DNA of 12,229 nt from Desulfobacula sp. (lineage in GTDB: Bacteria > Desulfobacterota > Desulfobacteria > Desulfobacterales > Desulfobacteraceae). The first letter of the stretch is position 1. Every line of letters starts with the position of its first letter. A model generated the notes under the pieces. It made no database searches. It saw nothing but the letters and a program-made list of their open reading frames with translations, and was not told where the DNA came from. This document shows, in pieces, positions 5,764 to 12,229 of this stretch. Both the position numbers and the translations under genes were made by a program. The stretch spans positions 1 through 12,229 of the forward strand of contig JABIYQ010000024.1 of the NCBI GenBank assembly GCA_018702715.1, in the 5' to 3' direction.

Positions 5764-8277
5764 TTGACTATTAATAAAGATCTTAATGTGACCAGTATTG
5801 AGAAGGAGATGAAACAATCCTATCTCGAATATGCAATGAGTGTCATTATCGGAAGGGCGCTTCCCGATGTTCGTGATGGATTGAAACCGGTTCACCGGCG
5901 TTCGCTATACGCAATGCAGCAAGTACGGAACGACTGGAACAAACCCTATAAAAAATCTGCCCGTATTGTGGGTGATGTTATGGGTAAGTATCACCCACAT
6001 GGTGATTCAGCTATTTATGACACCATTGTCCGGATGGCCCAGCCTTTTTCATTGAGGTACATGCTGGTTGATGGTCAGGGTAACTTTGGATCGGAGGATG
6101 GTGATTCACCTGCTGCAATGAGGTATACGGAAATAAGGATGCGAAAGATTGCCCATCAGATGCTTTCCGATCTTGAAAAAGAAACCGTTGACTTTATTCC
6201 CAATTATGATGAAACTCTTGAAGAACCGTCAGTTTTACCTACAAAATTTCCTGCATTATTGGTCAATGGCTCATCTGGGATTGCAGTTGGAATGACGACC
6301 AATATCCCGCCGCATAACATAAAAGAGGTTATAGCAGCTTTAATCCATTTGATTGATAACCCTTTAACGGGCATCGAAGATTTGATGGAATACATTCCAG
6401 GTCCTGATTTTCCAACCTATGGCCATATCTATGGCACAAAAGGAATTGCTGAAGCTTATAACACCGGGCGTGGGATTATTACCTTGCGTGCCAAAGTTGA
6501 GGTTGAAGTAAATAAAAAGTCTGGTCAGGAAACCATTATAGTGACCGAGCTTCCCTATCAGGTCAACAAGGCAAGATTAGTTGAAAAAATAGCTGAGCTC
6601 ATGCGGGACAAGGTCATTACAGGTGCATCCTTTGTCAGGGATGAATCCGATCGTGACGGGATGAGAATTGCAATAGGGCTTAAAAGGGACCAGATTAATG
6701 AAGTTGTGATTAATCAACTTTTTAAACATACCAACATGCAAACCAGTTTTGGAATTATCCTCCTTGCTATTGTCAATAACAGGCCACAGCTTCTAACGCT
6801 TAAAGAGATCCTGAATCATTTTATTGCACACCGCAGGAATGTCATTATCCGGAGAACAAGATTTGACTTAAGAAAGGCAGAAGAAAGGGCCCATATTTTA
6901 GAAGGTTTGAAAATTGCCCTTGATCATCTTGATGAAGTCGTGGCATTGATCAGGGCGGCGCATTCCCCTGAAGAAGCTAAAAACGGGTTGATATCCACAT
7001 TCAATCTTTCAGTGATCCAGGCCCAGGCAATACTTGATATGCGCCTGCAAAGGCTTACAGGGCTTGAAAGGGAAAAAATTATTAGTGAGTATGATGTTCT
7101 TTTAAAGGATATTGCCTGGTACAATGAAATTCTTTCAAGTGATGAAGTAGTTAGAGGGTTGATCAAGGATGAACTGTCAGAGCTTGACGAAGAATTTGGA
7201 GACCAAAGGCGCACAATCATAGTTGAAAGTACGGCTGAAATAAGTATTGAAGACTTGATTACACAGGAAGACATGGTTGTGACTGTGACCAGAAGCGGCT
7301 ATATCAAGCGAAATCCGATTACTCTGTATTCAAGCCAGCACAGGGGGGGGAAAGGTAAAACCGCCATGGGAACAAAGTCTGACGATTTTGTTGAACATCT
7401 TTTTGTTGCATCCACCCACTCCACCTTTTTGTTTATTACCAATTTTGGGAAAGTTTATCAGTCAAAGGTTTATGAATTACCCATGGCAGGACGATCAAGT
7501 CTTGGAAAGGCTATTGTAAACCTGTTAAATTTTGATGAAGGTGAAAAACTTGCCACTGTATTAACCGTTGACAAGTTTGTTGAGAATAAATATGTGGTCA
7601 TGGCAACAAAAAAAGGAAGAGTAAAAAAAACCGATCTGATGGCATATTCAAGGAGAAGATCTGGTGGTCTTATTGGAGTTAAACTTGCAGAGGGCGATGA
7701 GTTGATTGTAGCAAGAATAACCGATGGGGACATGAATGTTTTTCTAGGTTCTCAAGGTGGTAAGGTGATCCGTTTCCATGAAGGGGATGTCCGTGCTACG
7801 GCAAGGGGCTCCATGGGTGTCAGGGGTATGAGAATCGATCCAAAAGTTAAAGTCGTTGGTATGGAAGTGCTGGGGCCGGAAGATACGCTTCTTACAGTGA
7901 CTGAAAACGGATATGGGAAACGGTCCTCAATTGAAGAATATAGAACCCAGACCCGTGGCGGGAAAGGTGTCTTTTCCATCAAAACCTCAAAAAGGAATGG
8001 GTTGATGGTCTCCTTGCTTCTGGTGGATGATAATGATGAACTGATGATGGTGACTGATAAAGGAAAGCTGATCCGAACATCAATTAAAGGCATCAATGTG
8101 ATTAGCAGAAATACCCAGGGTGTTAAGCTGATTAATTTGTCATCAGGTGAAAAGCTTATTGGAATTGCGCGGCTCCCAGAGGAAGAAGATCAAGCAGAAG
8201 AAGATCAAGATGATATGAATATAGAAGATCTTTCTGTGGATAAGGAGAATGGAGACGGAGAAGGCATCGACTCATAA
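5764..8277 (+). CDS. gyrA: DNA gyrase subunit A
   Basis: This 837-residue protein is the DNA-cleaving subunit of gyrase, which with GyrB introduces negative supercoils using ATP. The catalytic tyrosine is Y121 in AAMRYTE. The quinolone region HPHGDSAIYDT keeps Ser82 and Asp86 (E. coli S83 and D87), the residues of the susceptible form. The GyrA box QHRGGKG (525-531) and the six-bladed C-terminal domain with repeated GGKG/GVRGM-type turns mark it as GyrA rather than ParC. An acidic tail of about 35 residues, with an EEDQ-A-EEDQ repeat, ends the protein; such tails modulate supercoiling in other gyrases. The start is TTG with TGGAG eight bases upstream. No gyrB is nearby. Its 3' end contains the start of radC. 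A run of eight G (7343-7350) falls within the GyrA-box codons. Confidence 0.98.
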   Translation: MTINKDLNVTSIEKEMKQSYLEYAMSVIIGRALPDVRDGLKPVHRRSLYAMQQVRNDWNKPYKKSARIVGDVMGKYHPHGDSAIYDTIVRMAQPFSLRYMLVDGQGNFGSEDGDSPAAMRYTEIRMRKIAHQMLSDLEKETVDFIPNYDETLEEPSVLPTKFPALLVNGSSGIAVGMTTNIPPHNIKEVIAALIHLIDNPLTGIEDLMEYIPGPDFPTYGHIYGTKGIAEAYNTGRGIITLRAKVEVEVNKKSGQETIIVTELPYQVNKARLVEKIAELMRDKVITGASFVRDESDRDGMRIAIGLKRDQINEVVINQLFKHTNMQTSFGIILLAIVNNRPQLLTLKEILNHFIAHRRNVIIRRTRFDLRKAEERAHILEGLKIALDHLDEVVALIRAAHSPEEAKNGLISTFNLSVIQAQAILDMRLQRLTGLEREKIISEYDVLLKDIAWYNEILSSDEVVRGLIKDELSELDEEFGDQRRTIIVESTAEISIEDLITQEDMVVTVTRSGYIKRNPITLYSSQHRGGKGKTAMGTKSDDFVEHLFVASTHSTFLFITNFGKVYQSKVYELPMAGRSSLGKAIVNLLNFDEGEKLATVLTVDKFVENKYVVMATKKGRVKKTDLMAYSRRRSGGLIGVKLAEGDELIVARITDGDMNVFLGSQGGKVIRFHEGDVRATARGSMGVRGMRIDPKVKVVGMEVLGPEDTLLTVTENGYGKRSSIEEYRTQTRGGKGVFSIKTSKRNGLMVSLLLVDDNDELMMVTDKGKLIRTSIKGINVISRNTQGVKLINLSSGEKLIGIARLPEEEDQAEEDQDDMNIEDLSVDKENGDGEGIDS

Positions 8278-8977
8278 GGGAGAAGGACACAGAAAAAGGC
8301 TGCGGAACAGATTTTTAAAAAGTGGCCTTCAAGGATTTCATGACTATGAAGTAATAGAGCTGTTGCTTTCCCTTAATACACCTCGAAAGGATTGCAAGCA
8401 AAGCGCAAAACTGCTTTTAAAACAATTCAAAACTTTTCAGGGTGTTCTGGAAGCAGGTCACAAATCACTCTGTGAAATCCAAGGCGTGGGGCCTGCAAAT
8501 AGTTTGGGTATCCGGTTGATTAAAGAAGTGTCTGATAGATATCTTGAAGTCAAAATTATATCAAAGGACGTCGTTCAGAATCCCAAGGACCTGATGGAGT
8601 ATTTGAACCACACCATTGGTCATAAAACAAAAGAAGTCTTTGCCGGAATTTTCCTTGATGCTAAAAACAGGGTATTGATATCTGAAATACTTTTTACCGG
8701 TACGTTGACAACAAGCTCAGTTTATCCACGAGAAGTAATTATCAGCGCATTACAACATAATGCCGCAGCAGTCATTTTTGCACACAATCATCCTTCAGGA
8801 GATGTTGAGCCATCTATAAGTGATATTCAGATTACGAAAAAGCTCTTTTTTGCATTAAAGTATGTGGGAATTATATTACATGAGCATATGATAATTGGTA
8901 ACGAAGGGTTTTACAGTTTTGCCGCCCAGGGTTTAATAACAAAGTTTAATAAAGAATTTGAAGAAACAAATGAATAA
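8249..8977 (+). CDS. radC: RadC family (UPF0758) JAMM-domain protein
   Basis: This is a 242-residue RadC protein. The N-terminus carries the family opening GEGHRKRLRNRFL (11-23) and DYEVIELLL (32-40). A helix-hairpin-helix segment lies near 74-90 (EIQGVGPANS). The JAMM/MPN+ metal site is AHNHPSGDVEPSISD (178-192), with H179, H181, S183 and D192; E129 is the likely partner glutamate. The fold is that of Zn-dependent deubiquitinase-like enzymes. The historical DNA-repair role of RadC is not well supported, so the true substrate is unknown. ATG 8249 is the only reasonable start. It lies inside gyrA, giving a 29-nt overlap, and the AAGGAG upstream is only one base away, so translation probably depends on gyrA. 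The length is close to the family norm of about 225. Confidence 0.93.
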   Translation: METEKASTHKGEGHRKRLRNRFLKSGLQGFHDYEVIELLLSLNTPRKDCKQSAKLLLKQFKTFQGVLEAGHKSLCEIQGVGPANSLGIRLIKEVSDRYLEVKIISKDVVQNPKDLMEYLNHTIGHKTKEVFAGIFLDAKNRVLISEILFTGTLTTSSVYPREVIISALQHNAAAVIFAHNHPSGDVEPSISDIQITKKLFFALKYVGIILHEHMIIGNEGFYSFAAQGLITKFNKEFEETNE

Positions 8978-9233
8978 AGAAAGGCAAGATCCAGAGTGTT
9001 TTGGTGACCTTGAGAAAGTTTTTCCCATGGCTGATAAGGGATTGCGGCAGACACCAGATGAATGTTTTTACCATTGTCCTGTTAAAACAAAATGCCTGCA
9101 GCATGCCATGTCCACTAAAGATGGTGTAAAGGTGGAAGAGGAAATTATTGAACGGGGAACCCAATCAGGCACTATAAATTTTTTTGAGCGCTGGTCACGC
9201 AAAAAACAGATGCACCGGAAAAAGAAAAAATAA
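8970..9233 (+). CDS. Small four-cysteine protein downstream of radC
   Basis: This is an 87-residue protein with four cysteines: C10 (in ECFGDLEKVFP) and C32, C36, C42 (in ECFYHCPVKTKCLQHAM). The C-x21-C-x3-C-x5-C pattern suggests a bound Zn or Fe-S cluster. The final 15 residues or so are strongly basic (RKKQMHRKKKK), as in nucleic-acid-binding tails. There is no membrane segment or signal peptide. I recall similar unnamed proteins in deltaproteobacteria but know no function. The start is taken at ATG 8970, overlapping the radC stop by 8 nt; an in-frame TTG at 8958 would add four residues. Neither has a strong ribosome binding site, which fits translational coupling to radC. pgk follows after 65 nt. 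Confidence 0.75.
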   Translation: MNKERQDPECFGDLEKVFPMADKGLRQTPDECFYHCPVKTKCLQHAMSTKDGVKVEEEIIERGTQSGTINFFERWSRKKQMHRKKKK

Positions 9234-9249
9234 CTATTAAATGTTTTTT

Positions 9250-9276
9250 CGAAAACTTGAAAACCGGCAGTTTTCG
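9250..9276 (+). promoter_or_regulatory. Possible alternative stem-loops in the pgk leader
   Basis: GTTTTCG (9270-9276) can pair with CGAAAAC (9250-9256, 7 bp, 13-nt loop). Its first six bases can instead pair with GAAAAC (9259-9264, 6 bp, 5-nt loop). The two pairings exclude each other. No U-tract follows, so it is not a terminator. It lies just before the pgk ribosome binding site GGAG (9289-9292). It could be an RNA processing or leader element, or chance. Confidence 0.3.
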
Positions 9277-9298
9277 ATAGAGCACTATGGAGTAACCA

Positions 9299-10474
9299 AT
9301 GAAATCTATAAGAGATATTGATGTGAGGTCAAAAAAAATTTTTGTTCGGGTGGATTATAATGTGCCGGTTGATGGAAATCTAAATATTACTGACGATAAC
9401 AGGATATTGGAAACACTCGACCTTATCCAATATTTGGTGAAAAGACAGGCAAAAGTTATTCTGGCCTCTCACATGGGCAGACCCAATGGTAAGAAAGATC
9501 CAAACTTAAGTCTTGCTTTGGTGGCTAAAAAGTTGTCACGAATTATCGGAACCCCGGTTTTATTTGTTGACGATTGCATTGGTGATGATGTCGAAAAAAT
9601 AGTGGGGCAGCTTAACGATGGTCAGGTTATGCTGTTGGAGAATCTAAGATTCTATAAAGAAGAAAAAGATAATAATGAAGCCTTTGCAAAAAAACTTGCT
9701 GATCTTTGTGATGTATATGTGAACAATGCCTTTGCTGTTTCACACCGTGATCAGGCATCTGTTACAGGCATACCCAGATTTGCAAAAGAATCTGTTGCAG
9801 GTTTTTTACTTGAAAAAGAGGTTCAATCATATTACGATTCAGTTGAAAATCCCAAAAGACCCCTTGTGGCAATCATCGGTGGTGCAAAAGTATCCAGCAA
9901 ACTTGCAGCACTGGAGAATATGCTCAAATTTGTCGATCAATTTATCATTGGCGGTGCAATGGCCAACACGTTTTTAAAAAGTCAGGGAGTTGATACCAAA
10001 GGATCATTAATTGAAGAAGGTCTTTTAAATACGGCAGCAGATATTGTTCAAAAAGCAAAAGAACAAGGGATAGACTTTATGCTTCCATGTGACCTGGTTT
10101 GCGCTGAAATCTTTGACAAAAATGCCCGGGTAAGAACAGTTTTATTAGATCAAATTCCGGATCAATGGATGGCTATGGATATTGGTCCTAAAACTGCTTT
10201 ACAATATGCAAGAGCCATCAAAAGTGCACAAACTATTGTATGGAATGGTCCCATGGGGGTTTTTGAAATGGAAAAATTTATGCCCGGGACCCAGATTGTA
10301 GCGGATGCTATTGCAGATTCTTCTGCATTTTCGATTGTCGGCGGGGGAGATACAGGGCTTGCTGCAAAAAAATGTAAAGTAACAGATAAGATCAGTTATA
10401 TTTCAACAGGTGGTGGTGCTTTTCTGCATTTAATGGAGGGTAAGAAGCTCCCTGGAGTGGTTGCCTTGGAATAA
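9299..10474 (+). CDS. pgk: Phosphoglycerate kinase
   Basis: This 391-residue cytoplasmic enzyme converts 1,3-bisphosphoglycerate and ADP to 3-phosphoglycerate and ATP, reversibly (glycolysis/gluconeogenesis). The N-terminal substrate domain has RVDYNVP (17-23), SHMGRPNG (57-64), LENLRFYKEE (113-122) and SHRDQAS (148-154). The nucleotide domain has GGAKVSSK (194-201), GGAMANTFL (218-226), WNGPMGVFE (315-323), GGGDTGLA (348-355) and the closing ISTGGGA (368-374). Length is normal for bacterial PGK. One oddity is VNNAF (141-145), where most PGKs have an Asp before Ala-Phe (VNDAF). The start is ATG with GGAG six bases upstream. It is on the gyrA-radC strand with a 65-nt leader, and is followed after 34 nt by an unknown gene. 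No gap or tpi gene is adjacent. Confidence 0.97.
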   Translation: MKSIRDIDVRSKKIFVRVDYNVPVDGNLNITDDNRILETLDLIQYLVKRQAKVILASHMGRPNGKKDPNLSLALVAKKLSRIIGTPVLFVDDCIGDDVEKIVGQLNDGQVMLLENLRFYKEEKDNNEAFAKKLADLCDVYVNNAFAVSHRDQASVTGIPRFAKESVAGFLLEKEVQSYYDSVENPKRPLVAIIGGAKVSSKLAALENMLKFVDQFIIGGAMANTFLKSQGVDTKGSLIEEGLLNTAADIVQKAKEQGIDFMLPCDLVCAEIFDKNARVRTVLLDQIPDQWMAMDIGPKTALQYARAIKSAQTIVWNGPMGVFEMEKFMPGTQIVADAIADSSAFSIVGGGDTGLAAKKCKVTDKISYISTGGGAFLHLMEGKKLPGVVALE

Positions 10475-10508
10475 AATTTAAAAATAGATAATAAAAGGGA
10501 AAAAGAGC

Positions 10509-11564
10509 GTGATATTTTGTAAACACAGAGATTGTTTAAGCCGGGAAGAAAGACTTAGGAGGTCTTACTATGAGGTATTGCGCGACGAACTGGATCAATT
10601 TGTTTTAAACCATTCCCTTGTTGGATCATATAATAATTTTCTTCGATTACATATGCCCTATCCTTTTGTGGAATTAAGGGAACTTAAGCCCAGGGCAAGG
10701 ATTCCTTCGGTTGAGTTTGAAGCACAGAATTCATTTTTAATTATTTTTTCCGAAGATTTTATCGATAAAAAACATAAAAAATACATTCGATACTTTGATG
10801 TCAATAAAACAACAAAAGATAATCTATTAAAGCATAAATATTTCCCAAATGTAGAAAATTTTAATCGGGATCTCAAACATTTTGAAACAAAAGAATTTTT
10901 TTCTTTACTAGAATCATTGCTCCCTATTGATTATGCATTGTTGATTCAAAGGAATCAGCGAACTAAGGTAAGATATGCTTTGACCCATTTTCATGTGAGA
11001 ATAGACTGGCCTATAGCAGAAGCCTCTGAAGATCTTGCCAAGGATTTAAGGTATATTTCAAAAGATCTTTATGAAAAAGGGGATAAATATGCTGAAGATT
11101 TTCAAAAAAAATTATTTGAATACTATGGCGTACCTGTTATGTCCGGGGGTAGAAGAACTGCAGCTATAGTAGCTGCCCAATACTTTAGGCAGCTTCCTGG
11201 AATTACAACCATTTATGTTTCTTCCAGTGAATCCAGAAATCTTTTACGTATTGATGAAAGAGGGGTGTCCAAATCTGTCCTGGTTAAACTGCCGGACAGT
11301 GAAATAAAAAAACTGGCTGACAATGCAGGGATTACACAAAATAGTTTCACAAAAAATTATGTTATTGCACGCCAGCGTAGAAATTTTATCTGTATCTTAA
11401 ATGTGGAATACGATTATACAAGTCATGCATTGCCATCAGAGGGAGGCAGACTGCGGGAGTTAAACTCTGATACAAACTGGCTCACCGTATCCCATGAGCA
11501 TATATTACCAAAACCATCTACATTAATACATCCCCCCCTTCCCTACAAAATGGTATATTTATAA
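10509..11564 (+). CDS. Protein of unknown function (351 residues) downstream of pgk
   Basis: I do not recognise this protein. It starts with GTG about eight bases after AAGGGA and has 351 residues. No signal peptide or transmembrane segment is visible, so it is probably cytoplasmic. The N-terminus has two cysteines (C4, C9) and a charged helix (about 11-35). Residues about 75-145 are rich in Lys, Asp and Phe. A central part has HFHVRIDWP (160-168), then a charged helix (about 171-205) and YYGVPVMSGGRRTAA (205-219). Residues about 234-263 look like alternating beta strands (TTIYVSSSES, SKSVLVKLPDSEI). The C-terminus is proline-rich (LPKPSTLIHPPLPY, 333-346). Codon use looks like that of its neighbours, so there is no sign of recent transfer. 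Probably co-transcribed with pgk. It ends convergent with, and overlapping by 6 nt, the GNAT gene. Confidence 0.8.
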   Translation: MIFCKHRDCLSREERLRRSYYEVLRDELDQFVLNHSLVGSYNNFLRLHMPYPFVELRELKPRARIPSVEFEAQNSFLIIFSEDFIDKKHKKYIRYFDVNKTTKDNLLKHKYFPNVENFNRDLKHFETKEFFSLLESLLPIDYALLIQRNQRTKVRYALTHFHVRIDWPIAEASEDLAKDLRYISKDLYEKGDKYAEDFQKKLFEYYGVPVMSGGRRTAAIVAAQYFRQLPGITTIYVSSSESRNLLRIDERGVSKSVLVKLPDSEIKKLADNAGITQNSFTKNYVIARQRRNFICILNVEYDYTSHALPSEGGRLRELNSDTNWLTVSHEHILPKPSTLIHPPLPYKMVYL

Positions 11565-12014
11565 TTTTTTAAGCATGGCAATTTCATCACAATTAGGGAA
11601 ACTAACACAACCGATACAATCTGACCAAACCTTGATGGGAAGCTCATTCTTATCGATGGTTGAAAATCCGAATTGTTTAAAAAAAGCCGGACGGTAGGTG
11701 AGGGTGAAAAGATCCTTGATTTTAAAATAAAATGCTTCCTGGATGCATCTTTCTGTTAGCGTGGAGCCTATTCCGCGTCCTGTGGAATCAAGACCCACTG
11801 CAAGAGATCTAATTTCTGCCAAATTTTCCCAGCAAAACTGAAGAGCACAGCACCCTACCACTTTTTTTTGTTTTGGATCTTCAAATACCCAAAAGTCTCT
11901 TAAATGATCATATAGATTGCTAAGAGGCCTTGCTAGAAGTTCACCTTTAATATTATAGAATTGAAGTAATGCATGGATGACCGGAACATCATCAAGCAGG
12001 GCTTTTCTTATCAT
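11559..12014 (-). CDS. GNAT N-acetyltransferase, short N-acetylglutamate synthase-like
   Basis: This is a 151-residue single-domain GNAT acetyltransferase using acetyl-CoA. The acetyl-CoA loop is GRGIGST (79-85). WENLAEIRSLAV (62-73) is the preceding strand, and LTYRPAFFKQFGF (105-117) is the typical late GNAT segment. A distinctive end, LPIKVWSDCIGC...PNCDEIAM, carries cysteines C133, C136 and C142. This layout matches short N-acetylglutamate synthase-like proteins of deltaproteobacteria and actinobacteria (ArgA type, first step of arginine synthesis: glutamate + acetyl-CoA to N-acetylglutamate). The substrate is inferred from this resemblance, and other GNAT acceptors remain possible. AAAGGA (12021-12026) precedes the ATG. 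The ATG overlaps the penicillin-binding protein stop in ATGA, suggesting coupled translation. Confidence 0.85.
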   Translation of the reverse strand: MIRKALLDDVPVIHALLQFYNIKGELLARPLSNLYDHLRDFWVFEDPKQKKVVGCCALQFCWENLAEIRSLAVGLDSTGRGIGSTLTERCIQEAFYFKIKDLFTLTYRPAFFKQFGFSTIDKNELPIKVWSDCIGCVSFPNCDEIAMLKKL

Positions 12015-12229
12015 TTGTAGTCCTTTATTTTAATCAGTGTTTTTATAGTTCTGGAGGTTTTTTCTTTTGTTATTTTTCCTGTATCGGGATTCATGTATAC
12101 CATTTTAGTGCCATCGGGGATATCAAAATATTGATAGGATTTGTTTGAGAGAAAGTGTTTCATATAATCAATCCATATGGGTAGAGCGGCCTTGGCACCG
12201 GTTTCATATCTTCCAAGAGAGGTTGCGTC
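12011..12229 (-). CDS. Class A penicillin-binding protein, C-terminus (partial)
   Basis: The 5' part lies beyond the window. The last 72 residues are seen, beginning DATSLGRYETGAKAALPIW and continuing IDYMKHFL, then FDIPDGTKM. This is the end of the transpeptidase domain of PBP1A-type (MrcA/PonA) bifunctional peptidoglycan synthases, where a LGxxETG...A.PIW..FM segment and F.xPxG follow the KTG motif. The catalytic Ser and KTG box are upstream, outside the window. A Lys/Thr-rich tail ends in TGA, overlapping the GNAT start by 4 nt. The fragment is too short to assign a specific paralogue. Confidence 0.85.
   Translation of the reverse strand, partial: DATSLGRYETGAKAALPIWIDYMKHFLSNKSYQYFDIPDGTKMVYMNPDTGKITKEKTSRTIKTLIKIKDYK

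Noticed and set aside
5764..8277. Topoisomerase IV subunit ParC instead of GyrA
   Set aside because: The QHRGGKG GyrA box, the full six-blade C-terminal domain and the acidic tail identify gyrase.
9726..9977. 83-codon open frame on the plus strand inside pgk
   Set aside because: It lies in another frame of a fully conserved pgk, has no ribosome binding site and its translation resembles no protein.
11532..11538. C7 run near the end of the unknown 351-residue gene as a phase-variation switch
   Set aside because: Slippage would change only the last eight or so residues; there is no evidence of variation and the protein is not a surface antigen.

Overview
The window looks like a piece of chromosome from an AT-rich anaerobic deltaproteobacterium, most likely a Desulfobacterales sulfate reducer. 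This is an inference from the style of the proteins: an AtoB-type thiolase, a short single-domain N-acetylglutamate-synthase-like GNAT, a TANGO2/NRDE protein and a small four-cysteine protein after radC. No rRNA or tRNA gene is present to confirm it. I see no mobile element, CRISPR array or phage gene. The gene content is mostly housekeeping, with a few less ordinary genes mixed in.

Left part (1-2892). On the minus strand, cut by the window edge, is a composite protein: an N-terminal zinc ribbon, a kinase-like domain that has lost its catalytic motifs, one transmembrane helix, and the start of a trypsin/HtrA-like protease domain. Upstream of it lies a 450-base stretch with no recognisable gene but with a perfect 9-bp inverted repeat and other stem-loops. 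It ends at a small plus-strand SEC-C metal-binding protein. A minus-strand NRDE (TANGO2-like) protein follows, convergent with the SEC-C gene and divergent from the thiolase.

Middle part (2996-4617). An AtoB-like thiolase with an unusual N-terminal insertion is followed by a 51-residue membrane microprotein and a strong intrinsic terminator.

Right part (4655-11564), all on the plus strand and tightly packed: an AI-2E/PerM-type membrane protein, gyrA (DNA gyrase A with wild-type quinolone-region residues), radC (overlapping gyrA by 29 nt), a small four-cysteine protein (overlapping radC by 8 nt), pgk (phosphoglycerate kinase), and a 351-residue protein that I do not recognise. Spacing and overlaps suggest one or two transcription units that mix topology, repair and glycolysis genes.

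Right edge (11559-12229), minus strand: a GNAT resembling short N-acetylglutamate synthases is joined by a 4-nt ATGA overlap to the 3' end of a class A penicillin-binding protein gene. The GNAT and the unknown 351-residue gene converge and share their stop codons in one TTATAA hexamer.

The most interesting items are the pseudokinase/protease fusion, the unknown protein after pgk, the four-cysteine protein after radC, and the terminator just in front of the AI-2E/gyrA operon.
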